Shown here: positions 30,635 through 40,841 of the stretch, piece after piece
How positions within the stretch are numbered: the first letter of the stretch is position 1
How the letters are laid out: each line of letters starts with the position of its first letter
NCBI GenBank assembly: GCA_012862575.1
Contig: BLSF01000102.1
Coordinates: forward strand, 1 to 64,000
DNA length: 64,000 nt
Source of the DNA: Parietichytrium sp. I65-24A
Lineage: Eukaryota; Sar; Bigyra; Thraustochytrida; Thraustochytriidae
Reading direction: 5' to 3'
Translations under genes and position numbers: made by a program
The notes under the pieces: model-generated
What the model was told of the DNA's origin: nothing
The model's database searches: none
The model's input: only the letters and a program-made list of their open reading frames with translations

Positions 30635-32494
30635 ATGGGCAACGGCGGCTCGGTGCAGGTTGAGAAGGCTGCTTTCGAGGCCGCCCGCGACAAAAAGGGG
30701 GACCAGAAGCTGCGGCAATTGTTCAGCAAGAACAATATTACGTCGCAGCAAAAGGTTGAACTGTTCAACTCACGCGATGCAAGTGGGAGGACGCTGCTGA
30801 TGGTGGCCTGCATCGCCGGCCACCCTCGAACGGTCAAATTTCTTATTGAAGAAGGTGCGCCGACTTCAGCTCTCGCCGCCAATAGCTCAGAATGCACGGC
30901 TCTTCATTTCGCCGCAGCACTGAAACGGGAGGAAAAGGCCGCTGAGCTGATCGCCATCCTTTTAGCGGCGTTTGCGGACCCAATATTTCGGGACTCGTCG
31001 AAGCGAAATGCTTTCCATGTGGCTCAGCTAAGCAACCATCTCTCCACGATTCGCCAATTGGAAGCCAAGGTCTGCGATTTTGTCGGCGAGCTAAAGTTCG
31101 AGTGCGCCACCTCGCTTCAAAGCGGCGTTGGGGCTGTTTTGGGCCAAACAGCACGCAACTCGATGATATCGCAGTTTGGGTCGCGCTGGAAGCCACGCTG
31201 GGCTGTCATCACGAGACTGCGTGGGTCCGACCGACTGGCTAAATTTCCAAAGTTAAGGTGCCCGAAATGCCTGGCCTTCCAGGATGAGGTACGGGACAGC
31301 AGCAAAGTGCACCTTATCTGCCGATGCGGACAGGTCCTTATCATTCCTCCAAAGCAGCGCGCAACTTACAACGTGCTCACACTCTATGCACACTGCAACG
31401 CAACGATACCCGATGTTGTGTATGATCTTTCTGATTGTCGGGCTGAGCTCGTGCGGGACAAGGGCCAAAGCATCGTTGTCCTTAAACTCTGTCCAGATAC
31501 AGTCAACCTAGTGGACCCGGCTTATGCTGCTCGACCACGTGTTCTCGAGCATTTCCGCTCCTTCAAAAAGCGTTTTGCAGTCAAAGATTTCGCCACCCTG
31601 CACATCACTGCAAAGGATGCTAAAACCGTGCAGCTTGCATACAACGCACTCTGCCGGAAACTTCGCAGCTGGCCGGAGCCAGATGGCATAGCCACCGTCG
31701 GTCTGTATGGACCCGCTCCACCACCTCCGCCTCCCCGAGATTACGGCGGCGGAGATGTCCCACTTGCAATTCCCGTCAACCCCGAGTCCGAAGGCAGTTC
31801 AAGCCCAGTCCGCGTTGAAAGCCCAGAGTATTTATCTGAGTTTGACAGGTCTCTAAGTGCAGAAACTGTCAAGCCGAGCCATGCTTGGAGTACAGAAAGT
31901 GCTCCGTTTTCTCAAAACTCTTTTGGCCATGCTGAGGATTGGAGTTGCGCTGGCTGTACATATCTAAATAATAGCTCCAGGGTAAGCTGTGAGATGTGCG
32001 GCGACGGGAGAAGAATCGCTCGTCCTTCTCCACCTTCACCTCCTACTCAAAGCCCTCCGCGCAACACGCCGCCACCCCCTCCTCCAAGATCGCCGCGCAC
32101 CGACTTGCAGAGCCAATGCTCCTCAGATACCACAGACTCTCCAATGGAGCCCTCTGCTCCGATGCAATCAGAAGTAGAGTCTACGACCATGGCGGCTGCA
32201 GAAGCTGCGTCTATTCTGGAGGTCCCTGACGCTGTGGGCAGAACGCCATCGAAGGAGATTGATATCGAGCCCTTTCTTTGCCCCATCACCCAAAAAATAA
32301 TGATTGACCCTGTCTCCACCTCTGACGGAATCACATACGAAAGAGCCGCGATCAAGGAGTGGTTTGACGCCGGTCACGTCACCTCTCCGGCTTCTGGCGA
32401 ACAGCTGCAGAGCACCCTACTGGTCCCAAATATTGCACTTCGGACGTTGATTGCATACCGTCGGTCACAGGGCGAGCTGCAGAGTACCTCGTAA
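30635..32494 (+). CDS. Ankyrin / PH-like / RanBP2 zinc finger / U-box E3 ubiquitin ligase
   Basis: 619 residues from ATG 30635. The start MGNGGSVQ is a good N-myristoylation signal; upstream in-frame codons lack an ATG. Ankyrin repeats span about 45-145 (GRTLLMVACIAGHPRTVKFL, TALHFAAALK). A PH-like region starts near 184 (WKPRWAVITRL) and seems interrupted by a zinc-ribbon-like CPKC...CRCG insertion (208-235), closing with a LHITAKDAKTVQLAYNAL helix. Proline-rich linkers surround a RanBP2-type zinc finger (about 434-460, WSCAGCTYLNN...CEMC), which often binds ubiquitin. A U-box ends the protein (about 545-612: FLCPITQKIMIDPV, DGITYERAAIKEWF). Family knowledge: U-boxes recruit E2 enzymes. A membrane-tethered ligase with ubiquitin and lipid or protein docking is inferred; its substrate is unknown. 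Confidence 0.9.
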   Translation: MGNGGSVQVEKAAFEAARDKKGDQKLRQLFSKNNITSQQKVELFNSRDASGRTLLMVACIAGHPRTVKFLIEEGAPTSALAANSSECTALHFAAALKREEKAAELIAILLAAFADPIFRDSSKRNAFHVAQLSNHLSTIRQLEAKVCDFVGELKFECATSLQSGVGAVLGQTARNSMISQFGSRWKPRWAVITRLRGSDRLAKFPKLRCPKCLAFQDEVRDSSKVHLICRCGQVLIIPPKQRATYNVLTLYAHCNATIPDVVYDLSDCRAELVRDKGQSIVVLKLCPDTVNLVDPAYAARPRVLEHFRSFKKRFAVKDFATLHITAKDAKTVQLAYNALCRKLRSWPEPDGIATVGLYGPAPPPPPPRDYGGGDVPLAIPVNPESEGSSSPVRVESPEYLSEFDRSLSAETVKPSHAWSTESAPFSQNSFGHAEDWSCAGCTYLNNSSRVSCEMCGDGRRIARPSPPSPPTQSPPRNTPPPPPPRSPRTDLQSQCSSDTTDSPMEPSAPMQSEVESTTMAAAEAASILEVPDAVGRTPSKEIDIEPFLCPITQKIMIDPVSTSDGITYERAAIKEWFDAGHVTSPASGEQLQSTLLVPNIALRTLIAYRRSQGELQSTS

Positions 32495-33044
32495 AACTAG
32501 ATATGCATCTGTCCCGCGCAGCAACAACGCTTTGCCAGGGTCTTGTATTTACACATTGTCACTGAATGAATGAACTAGATTGAATGAACTAGATTGAATT
32601 TCATATGAATATGTCTACATAATCTTTGCCTTTGTCCTCGTTTCACACATTTCGCTGTTGGTGAACTTTTAATTGAGAGGGATTTCCCGCACACAGTGAC
32701 GAGCTAGTCACGTGTACGGCGATGCAACGCTTCAAAATCAGCTACTTTGGCAAGCTAGAGCGAAGCGCTGGGGCGTCCCGAGCTCCTAAAACAAAAGGGT
32801 TGATTGAGAGGAATGTTTGCTATGTATTTGATACCAAGCTGTACAAAATAAAATTTACATGGTTCTATGGTCTTCTCGCAACCTTGTGAAAATGTTCGCG
32901 TGATATTTGACAGTTTCGAAGGATATACGTACACCTACGAGACAAGCTTCTCGGCCGCAACACGAGTCTGATGATACGAAAGCATGGGCAAGCACACACG
33001 GAACTTATCTCACAGGTGCCCCACCGATCGCCGAGTTGCTCAAC
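32495..33044. other. Intergenic between convergent genes
   Basis: No gene supported. AT-rich 3' flanks, with TTGAATGAACTAGA direct repeats at about 32561-32598. Confidence 0.5.
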
Positions 33045-34616
33045 TCAAAAATATTGAGGCTCCGCTTGCCAATACCGGGGCGACTCTCTTTCCCACTCCA
33101 ACCGAATCCGGTTGACCTCTGTCAGATGCGCAACAGTCCCTGTCGTGTCGCTGTCTTGCATGTACTTGAGAAATGCCTCCAAAATCCGCCGGTTTTCGCT
33201 GGCGCGAGCGACACCGATATGCGCAATGCGCACGACAGATTGTGCAAGATCTTGCTCGGTCTTTGCTTTCGCAGACGACATATCCTTCTCCAGATCACCG
33301 AGACGCTTTATATTGAAGGAGGCCCTCTTGATCGGCTTTCCAAGAGCCTCGAGTTTCTGAATCTCCCGAAGCTCGGCGATGCACCTCTCAAATGCGGCGC
33401 GCGCTCCTTGCACGACCAACGCGCTCTGCAGCGCTGGCTGCAAGCAGCCCATGCTTTCATCTCGATGCTTCGCTTCTGTCACGAAGTCCAGGTCATTTGC
33501 ACTCAGCTGCTGGAGCGCCCCACTGAAGGCTTCGTTGAGCTCTCTCTCTTCCTGACTAATACCGGTGTCGCAATCATTTAAACCGAGGAGAGCGTCAGCC
33601 ACGAGCGTCAGTTGGGCTGCCTCATCATCAACTGCCCGCACCAAGCCCAAAAAACTCTTGGCAAAGTGAGTGATGGCCTCCACTCGCCCGTTTTCCGCGT
33701 CAAACTTAACATGGAGGCTCTCCGGTAGTGTTGTATCAGGAAATCCTGCTTTGGTGGTTTCCAGCGGCGTCGGAGTACTGCACAACAGCGAATATGCACG
33801 TTGCATGGATTGGAACTTGACGTTGAGCTTATCGTGGCACTGAAGCCAGCCCTCAAATGACTGCTTGGGACCTCCGCGAAAGATCTTGTCCGACATCGAG
33901 GTGAACAGCTGAGAGAACGAGTTTCTCGACCCAGTAGGAGAGTCCCTATGCTTGTTCTTGCCTGTCTCCTCCTCCTCCTCCTCCTCTTTCCCTTCGTTCC
34001 AGCCAAGCAACCTGCTCATGCTCGACTTCCACTGTGACACAAAGTCATGCGAGTTGTCTGTGAGAAGAAGTTTGTCGAGTCTGTTCTGCCACTCCTCTGT
34101 CTGATCAAAGAGAAAGTGCCTCACCCAGTCGCACTCTCTCAAAACTTTGTGTTGGTGAATAACACGGAGGAACGCTTGGATCCACTCCACACGTTCTTTG
34201 CAAATTTCTTCGGTGTGATTGGCAATCTTTTTGGCAGGGTGCACCGGCACCAAATGCTGCGGGAAAATTTGCACAAGGAGGTTAAACAGGAGAACGACAT
34301 CCGAGAACCTCCGGTAAACCGAGATCTTTCGCTTATTAGCACACCGCGTGATCTTATACCTACAATGCGCGTTAAATGCCGGCCCGTGCCACTCGTACCC
34401 TTCGACAACCACCATGGTAGTATCCACCGCAGGAAGGTCCTCGTACATGCTCAGCGTTTGGCGCATCTGCCCAAGCTCCTCTTCCACCGATTCCGAACCG
34501 CCACTTGACTCCAACACATCCCGGCCACCAGCAGGATTCTTCGCCGATGATTCGCCGCATGGGTTGGCCTCCAAACCCAAACCCAAACCCATAAGGCTCT
34601 CCTCCGAGCTGATCAT
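33045..34616 (-). CDS. PX-domain sorting nexin (SNX8/Mvp1-like, putative BAR C-terminus)
   Basis: A 523-residue intronless protein. A PX domain covers about residues 64-165 (VEGYEWHGPAFNAHCRYKI, VYRRFSDVVLLFNLL, PAKKIANHTEEICKERVEWI). It includes the RRFSD phosphoinositide-contact motif and the proline-containing membrane loop. An acidic Glu run follows, then a long helical region (about 230-515) with heptad-like spacing, consistent with a BAR-type dimer. PX-BAR sorting nexins bind PI3P on endosomes and shape retrograde carriers. Length and order fit the SNX8/Mvp1 branch, but subfamily assignment is by eye. The protein ends REPRYWQAEPQYF or a close variant, with no lipidation signal. Confidence 0.88.
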   Translation of the reverse strand: MISSEESLMGLGLGLEANPCGESSAKNPAGGRDVLESSGGSESVEEELGQMRQTLSMYEDLPAVDTTMVVVEGYEWHGPAFNAHCRYKITRCANKRKISVYRRFSDVVLLFNLLVQIFPQHLVPVHPAKKIANHTEEICKERVEWIQAFLRVIHQHKVLRECDWVRHFLFDQTEEWQNRLDKLLLTDNSHDFVSQWKSSMSRLLGWNEGKEEEEEEETGKNKHRDSPTGSRNSFSQLFTSMSDKIFRGGPKQSFEGWLQCHDKLNVKFQSMQRAYSLLCSTPTPLETTKAGFPDTTLPESLHVKFDAENGRVEAITHFAKSFLGLVRAVDDEAAQLTLVADALLGLNDCDTGISQEERELNEAFSGALQQLSANDLDFVTEAKHRDESMGCLQPALQSALVVQGARAAFERCIAELREIQKLEALGKPIKRASFNIKRLGDLEKDMSSAKAKTEQDLAQSVVRIAHIGVARASENRRILEAFLKYMQDSDTTGTVAHLTEVNRIRLEWERESPRYWQAEPQYF

Positions 34617-36054
34617 TGTCGCAACCGCCGCTGCTCAACACTCTCAACACTCTCAACACTCTCAACGACACACTCTTCCAATACTCAAGACTCAAGACTC
34701 TCAACTCAAGACTCCCAAAATGAGTTGGCAGCCAGCCAACGAGCGAAACCTTTGCTCTCCGCGCTGCCAATTGAGGACCCCCGGAGAGCTGCCAGCACAG
34801 TTTCCCAACCTCCTCAGCCTTCTCCTTCTACTTCTTCTCCTTCTTCTTCTTCTTCCCGCGGCAGTGTACGCGGCGCGGACTGACTCCACGTATGCGCCTC
34901 TCTTTTCCTCCTTCCTCCTTCTTTATCCTTGTTTGCGTTATGCCAAGTAGTGTGTCTCACAGTCAATGTGACTCCCCGTTAGAGACCTACGTCCGATCTA
35001 AGCGTAACATTAAGACCAAGTTCTCGCCGGTGTAGGAATTAGGATAGCTATCAAGTAGCATAACCTCCTCACCGCCTGGAGAGATGTTATAGTTTGGCGT
35101 AAGGAGGGATTATTGTACGCATCTTAGGACGTTCTATTGTGGACTAATGGAACGGCCTATGATGCGAAGTGTTAGAAGAGGCTAGATGGAACGTGATTTG
35201 CTGGTCCGTAGAAGGTTTCTATTCGAGCGAGTATACGCGAGCGTAAGGAAGGAGTAGTCCCTGGCTACAGGCGGGCTAGGAAATATCTCCGAAGGTTCCG
35301 AGAAGGTTTGAAAGGTTTTGGAGATGTTGCGTGTACACCTACTGACTGTGAGTACTGATCAAAGTGGGTCTAACAGTGGGTTCTCCTGATGGTCGCGTCG
35401 GTTCTAAGCCGGTTCCACAAGCTGGTTCCACAAGCCGGTTCCATATCCTGGTTCCACGAGTTGGTTAGAAATCAGAATTCAGAAATCTGAGTTCTGAGTT
35501 CTGAATTCTGAATTCTGACGGAGCCAGATCGGTTTCCAAGTTGGTTCTCCCATCGAATTGAAGCGAAAAGCAAATATTAGTCCAGTCCAAGATGTGAAGT
35601 CGCGATAGCGTTCGCCGACGCGTCAGATGAGGCGCAAGATTCGACAACTTTCTCCAAGGCACCGCTCTTTGTATGTCTACAGATACCGCGGCAACGCGCT
35701 CATTTTCACTGCAATCACCTCCAATCTCGCAAACAGCACTCGAATGGATATGCTTATCGAATGCTCCAAAACGCACTGTGTGTTCTCCTCCAAAGGTCAA
35801 CGGCAGCGCTCCCTCAATCAAACTTTTTACGCAGATAAATTCCCATCGAAGAACCATCACCATGTCTCACGTCTTGACCATATAGACAAGCGGTGCGGAA
35901 CGCACTGCGGAACGCGGTGCGGAACGCCTCAGCGGAGCCGACGAGAGCCCTTTTACTCTTACACAATTTCCTATCTGGCCACGTACGGCGTGCATGTGCA
36001 TTCCCACTTGCTCTTTGCATACTTTTTCCATCTTTTTCCATCCACCCAAACCTC

Positions 36055-36086
<32 letters not shown>

Positions 36087-36210
36087 CAGTCCCCGCGCAC
36101 CAAACGTGACGTACGTGCGTACGCGCCGCTAGCAACGGTCCGTAGTAGCGCGCGGTGCAGGCGTGTCGAGGAGGAGGAAGGAGGACGGAGTAAGGAGGAG
36201 GAAGGAGGAG
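34617..36210. other. Intergenic between divergent genes
   Basis: No gene supported. CTCAACACT direct repeats lie at 34634-34664 and a CTT-rich tract at 34815-34855. GGTTCCACAAG(C/T)(C/T)GG repeats lie at 35400-35465, and an AATTCAGA/TTCTGAATTC array at 35470-35519. A CT/TA microsatellite at 36054-36083 lies in the 5' flank of the TTL-like gene. Confidence 0.55.
35470..35519. repeat. AATTCAGA-type heptamer array
   Basis: Imperfect repeats of (T)CTGAATT and its complement. The same unit forms arrays at 49379-49446, 51629-51691 and 52591-52646. Confidence 0.8.
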
Positions 36211-38025
36211 ATGGTGTCCGTGAGCAGTCCTAGGAAACCGTCCTCGCGCAGGTCGGGAGGGTTCGTGTGGAGGAACGTTCTTTTGTTCTCGCTCATTCCG
36301 GGAAACGTCCTCGCGCTGGTGCTCCTGTGGCACGCACAGGCGCAGAGCGGCGCGCCCAAGCAGACCGTGCTGTACAAGCACGTGTTCTACACTGATCCCA
36401 GCGCAGTGTGGCAGGAGCTGCCCGAGAATGTCCAGGTTGAATCGGCCGGCCTTAATGATGAGACGGACTTGAAGAAGAAGAAGGCGATCTCATGGGATGC
36501 TCAAGATGAGTTGGAGCAGCAGCAGCAAAAGCAGCAGCAGCAGGCTGAGCGGGGATTGGACTCGAGCGCAGTGAAGGAATTCGGACAGATTGAACAGATT
36601 GGGCTGATGGATGAACTCGCCAACTTTGATGAGGGTAGGGTTGATCACGAAAGGGACGATTTGGGCGCTCGGGAGGGCGAGATCATAAGTGAATTGAACG
36701 CCATTGCTCATGAGCTCGAACAGGAGAGCCAGGAAGAGAAGGAGAAGGAGAAGGAGGTCCGCAGGATGGGCGACAACCAGGCTGCAAACCACCTGTCTTC
36801 CTGGACACAGGCCAAGGCCGACGAGTACGCAGATGATGCGAGCGATGACTTTGTGAACCTTCCAGTCCAGATCTCTCCGACTCATAGAAGGACATTTGCA
36901 AACCTTAGAACCTCCAACTGTGCGTATTTGTGCGACACACTCAAGCAGAGCAATTGGAAGCTGGTGACCAGCTACCCGTCCATGTTGTTGCTGAGGTGGT
37001 ACAGCTACGACAAGTACAAGCATCTCAAGCGCACGATCATCAACCAGGTTGGGCACGGATCTTCGTGCATTGGCGGTGGGAAAGGCGCTCAGCTTCGCTG
37101 CAGACAAGACCTCGTGGCCCGCAGGGGAAAGTGCGACTACAACGACTTGCAGATTCAACCCCGCCAGTGGAATATTCAGAACGTGTCAGAGTGCAGATCT
37201 TTCTTTGACCATGTCTCTCAGCAGCCAGACAAGATATACATTCGCAAGCCTGGAGGCTCACAGCACGGGCGTGGAATCACTTTACACCACGGCATCGAAG
37301 GACTCACGTCTTACAAGTCATGTAAAAAGCGGCTGAAGGAGGGTGTCATTATGCAAGAGTACCTCGAGAAACCAGCGCTGATGAAGAATCACAAATTTGA
37401 TCTGCGGACCTACCTTTTGGTGGCGTCCACAAATCCCTTGCTAGTGTTCTTTCACGAGGGCTTTATTCGTCGATCAGAGCGCCCATACGTGACCAATAGC
37501 TCCTCCGCGCTTTCCGACGTCCGCGTGCACGTCACCAATTCTGTCAAGCAGAGCAACGACAACCACTTTTTCAGCTTTGCCCAGCTCAACAAAATGCTGG
37601 TCGAAGACTACGACTTCCCGAAGAACTTTATGCACGACGAGTTTAGGCAGCGCGCCGTGCAGGTGAGCGAGTTTCTCGTGCACGCCGCTGGATTCGAGAG
37701 ACGCCGGGGAAGGTTTCAGCTCTTCGCTTTGGACTGGATGTTGGACACGAAAGGGAATGCTCTCTTGCTGGAAGCAAACGGTGACCCTTCCGTTGTGGAC
37801 TATCCGGGAACTGGCCTCACGCCCATCTTGTGGGAGAGCATGTTTGATCTCATCGACAAAGTTCACACCTCGCCTTCCTCTCTGAAAATCCCTCGCAACA
37901 CGATCAACGATCGCGGGCTTCCAACTTATGACTTCAAGGGTTGGCACCTGGTTTACAACGAGCTAGCGGCAGACGCAACCCCGACACGATCTTACGACGC
38001 CTGCAAGGTTTTCGGTGGCCGTTAG
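36211..38025 (+). CDS. Tubulin-tyrosine-ligase-like (TTL) domain protein with N-terminal membrane anchor
   Basis: 604 residues from ATG 36211 (MVSVSSPRKPSSRR). A single hydrophobic segment (about residues 20-45, VLLFSLIPGNVLALVLLW) after a basic start looks like a type II signal anchor. A Gln/Glu-rich stalk with a CAG-encoded Gln run (36515-36545) follows. The C-terminal 350 residues show TTL ATP-grasp features: YIRKPGGSQHGRGITLHH, VIMQEYLEKPALMKNHKFDLRTYLLVA, FHEGFIRRS, FALDWMLDTKGNALLLEANGDPSV. Family knowledge: TTL enzymes ligate Tyr, Glu or Gly to proteins, mostly tubulin, in the cytosol. A signal anchor would put this catalytic domain in the secretory lumen and imply a non-tubulin acceptor, which is inference. 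The acceptor and added residue cannot be told from the sequence. Confidence 0.85.
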   Translation: MVSVSSPRKPSSRRSGGFVWRNVLLFSLIPGNVLALVLLWHAQAQSGAPKQTVLYKHVFYTDPSAVWQELPENVQVESAGLNDETDLKKKKAISWDAQDELEQQQQKQQQQAERGLDSSAVKEFGQIEQIGLMDELANFDEGRVDHERDDLGAREGEIISELNAIAHELEQESQEEKEKEKEVRRMGDNQAANHLSSWTQAKADEYADDASDDFVNLPVQISPTHRRTFANLRTSNCAYLCDTLKQSNWKLVTSYPSMLLLRWYSYDKYKHLKRTIINQVGHGSSCIGGGKGAQLRCRQDLVARRGKCDYNDLQIQPRQWNIQNVSECRSFFDHVSQQPDKIYIRKPGGSQHGRGITLHHGIEGLTSYKSCKKRLKEGVIMQEYLEKPALMKNHKFDLRTYLLVASTNPLLVFFHEGFIRRSERPYVTNSSSALSDVRVHVTNSVKQSNDNHFFSFAQLNKMLVEDYDFPKNFMHDEFRQRAVQVSEFLVHAAGFERRRGRFQLFALDWMLDTKGNALLLEANGDPSVVDYPGTGLTPILWESMFDLIDKVHTSPSSLKIPRNTINDRGLPTYDFKGWHLVYNELAADATPTRSYDACKVFGGR

Positions 38026-38683
38026 GTCGTGCGGAGCCCACGTCGATACACAACAAGCTATAACGAATTTGACTGACCGACTGACTGTGATGTGAAAAGA
38101 ATAACCATGTTGAACTCAACTCCGCGCCCATCTCGATGGCGGCAAATTTTATCTTGCTCTTATCTTGCTTTCCTCCCGTTGTTGGCCTTCAAGTTCTGAT
38201 CGACCTAGTACACAATTGCTCTTGGCTACGTTGGCGACCTTGAAGTAGCTCTCTCCACTAGTAGACTAGCGCAAGCAGAAACAGACGAAGAAAGCATAGA
38301 GATGACTGAGATGACAGTGAACACGGGACAAAACGAAGCAGAACGGAACGACGCGAAAAGTGCCAAAGAAACTTCGACCAGGCCATTGCGTGAACAAACA
38401 GCTCCTGCTTTCAAACCTCTCGCGGCGGGAAACCTGCCAAGACTGCTCGCATCAGCGGCATCAGCCAACGCCAGTCAGTCCACGGTCCGCAGTCCTCGAC
38501 TGGAACGAGTCCACACTGAGAGAGAGGAAGAGAGAGAGAGAGAGAGCACCGGGCCGAACTTTCCACCAAAGATACACGCTTCTCTCGCGTCCCTCCATTG
38601 GCTCACGCTCGAGGCGCGCTGGCGGACTTTGCGGACTTTGCGGATTTGAGCTCGGGTAGCAGCGACACACAGCGGCGCAGGGT
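38026..38683. other. Intergenic / leader of NAD kinase gene
   Basis: No gene supported. The dispersed motif GACTGACTGTGATG occurs at about 38078-38092, just after the TTL-like stop. A (GA)n tract lies at 38517-38546. A short upstream open frame at 38302-38649 could be a uORF of the NAD kinase leader. Confidence 0.5.
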
Positions 38684-40381
38684 ATGGGCGACGAGGACGA
38701 CCTGGAGCAGCTGCGGGCTCAGCTATGCCGCGCACTGGACTCCGCATCCCTGGCCCGCTCGCAGGCACGTCGCATCTCCGAGCTGGAAGACCAAGTGCGG
38801 GCATTGCAGTCTCGATGTGCCGCACTGAGCCGCCGACCGGAGCCTTTGCAGCTTCCATCACAGCCCTCGCAAAGTGAGGCCCAAGCTCCAACGCCGATAT
38901 CCATTCCGGCGCAGCTGCAAACACCGATGCCCACGCCAGCGAACCAGAGCGAGCAGCAGCAGCAGCTAAAGGCGAGCAAGGCTCTGCGGCCGCGGGCTTC
39001 GTCCGCAGACGGATCGCCGTTGTTCTGCAAGCTCCGACGCGCGTGCTCGTTCTCGGAGGAGCAGGCCGCGGCGCTGGGCAAGGCCTTGCACGCGCCGTCG
39101 TCCAAGGACGCGAGAGAATTGAAGGAGTTCAAGGAGGCGGACGGGCAGGACAGCCTGAAGAAGTTCGGCATTCTGAGCAGAGGCAGTGAACCGTCGACGG
39201 CGGAGCGGAGCGGGTACCGCCTGCTAACGTGCAACGACGACAGCTGCTACCTGGAAGAGGTTCGCTCCGGGCTGGTGCACTTTCCGCACCTGACAAAGAT
39301 GCTCGTCAAGTGCAAGTGGATACGCGAGCCGCGCACGGTGCTGCTGGTCAAGAAACCGCGGGAGCTGGCATGTACGCGCATGATGATATCTGTCGCCAAG
39401 CTGTTCTCAGAACGTGGGTTAAAGGTCCTTGTGGAAAGCACAGTTTTGGAGGTTCTCCACCCCAAGTCCAATGGGGCGACGCGTCGGAGGAGCAGCGATC
39501 TCAATGCCGGGGAAAGCGACGACAGCGATGAAAGTCGGTCTGAGCGGGAAGAAGAGGTTGAGGAGCAGGCGCTTCTCGAAGAGCTAGTTCGAATCGGCGC
39601 GATGGGTGTCTCCCCGAGCTCGATCAGACTCGAACCTATTGACTTTTGCGTGTGCATAGGCGGTGACGGAACTATTATCTGGGGTTCGCACCTCTTTCCA
39701 AAAGGGTGTCCCCCTTTTGTATCTATAGCAATGGGGTCTTTGGGATTCTTGAGCACCTTTTCCGTAGACTCCTCCAGGGAGGCTCTCAGGCGGGTTCTCT
39801 CCGAAGAGATGACCCTCACGTTACGCTCTCGTCTCGAGGCACGCGTGGTATCTCGCAAAGGAAATCAAGTAAGGGTCGAGACCGTGTTGAACGAAGTTGT
39901 TGTCGATCGGGGCCCCAATTCCAGTATCGTCAACTTGGATGTGTTTGTCGGCTCTCAGAAAACCCCTATCACTCATGTTCAAGGGGATGGGATAATTATT
40001 TCCACTCCAACTGGCTCAACGGCGTATTCCCTTGCTGCTGGTGGGAGCATGATCCACCCGTCAATCCCTTGCGTTGCTATAACTCCTATTTGCCCGCACT
40101 CGCTATCGTTTCGGCCAATTGTCATCTCCGACACCAGCATGATTCGATTAGTCGTCTCGGATGCGGCCAGGTCCAGCGCTTTTGTGTCATTCGACGGCAG
40201 GCACCAGGTCGAGCTTCGCAGAGGGGACGAGTTGCGCGTACAAGTATCAGAGTTTCCAGTACCATGCGTGTGCGCCCAATCAGAGTCGGCCGACTGGTTC
40301 CAAGCCATAAAGCACGGATTCAAGTGGAACGAGCGCACCATACAGAAAAAGCATGACGGCGAGATCCCGTCCTCTTTGTAA
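38684..40381 (+). CDS. NADK: NAD kinase
   Basis: A 565-residue intronless enzyme that phosphorylates NAD to NADP with ATP. Catalytic-domain motifs: CIGGDGTIIWGS (GGDG near residue 327); FVSIAMGSLGFLSTF; the NE/D motif VLNEVVVDRG; GDGIIISTPTGSTAYSLAAG; and ITPICPHSLSFRPIV. The N-terminal 170 residues hold a coiled-coil-like Arg/Leu/Glu start and Gln/Pro-rich linkers with no known domain. An acidic insertion (SDDSDESRSEREEEVEEQ) sits between the first sheet and GGDG. There is no clear organelle presequence, so the enzyme is probably cytosolic. The length exceeds the usual 300-450 residues because of these extensions. Confidence 0.95.
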   Translation: MGDEDDLEQLRAQLCRALDSASLARSQARRISELEDQVRALQSRCAALSRRPEPLQLPSQPSQSEAQAPTPISIPAQLQTPMPTPANQSEQQQQLKASKALRPRASSADGSPLFCKLRRACSFSEEQAAALGKALHAPSSKDARELKEFKEADGQDSLKKFGILSRGSEPSTAERSGYRLLTCNDDSCYLEEVRSGLVHFPHLTKMLVKCKWIREPRTVLLVKKPRELACTRMMISVAKLFSERGLKVLVESTVLEVLHPKSNGATRRRSSDLNAGESDDSDESRSEREEEVEEQALLEELVRIGAMGVSPSSIRLEPIDFCVCIGGDGTIIWGSHLFPKGCPPFVSIAMGSLGFLSTFSVDSSREALRRVLSEEMTLTLRSRLEARVVSRKGNQVRVETVLNEVVVDRGPNSSIVNLDVFVGSQKTPITHVQGDGIIISTPTGSTAYSLAAGGSMIHPSIPCVAITPICPHSLSFRPIVISDTSMIRLVVSDAARSSAFVSFDGRHQVELRRGDELRVQVSEFPVPCVCAQSESADWFQAIKHGFKWNERTIQKKHDGEIPSSL

Positions 40382-40841
40382 AATACTCTTTTCTCAATGT
40401 GAACTTGATGCCATACCGAGCTTGAGATTAACCAAGTCCTCTGCCGCTCCGAGCTATCTAGCTTCGAATTGCGCTCTTTCTCAACGGATCAAGATCACTC
40501 CACGCGCGGCCGTCCCACTTTCTCCGTCACATTTATAATTGATTGATTTGAGTATGATGAGAAAACTAAATTGCTAATTCGTTTTCGTTTTTGGCCTTCA
40601 AAGCTGCCAAGGGGAAATCCAGGGGAAGAAACACGACTGTCGTGGCCATGAATTGATGGTTGTGCAGGTGTCTCGCATTCAAGGCTGCTGTCCCGCACTG
40701 CAGAGTCGGCCCAAGGGGTAATCAATTGTTGTCAGGTATCTTGAAACCATTATTGTTTATTGTTTTATTTTTTCTACAGAATGGAAGGGCATGCGACACG
40801 CAAAATGCGCATACAGCGACAAATAGTAATGTGTACAAGCT
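40382..40841. other. Intergenic between convergent genes
   Basis: No gene or repeat of note seen. Confidence 0.5.

Noticed and set aside
38302-38649. 115-codon frame before NAD kinase as a gene
   Set aside because: Contains the GA simple repeat and no domain; more likely leader sequence or an upstream ORF.
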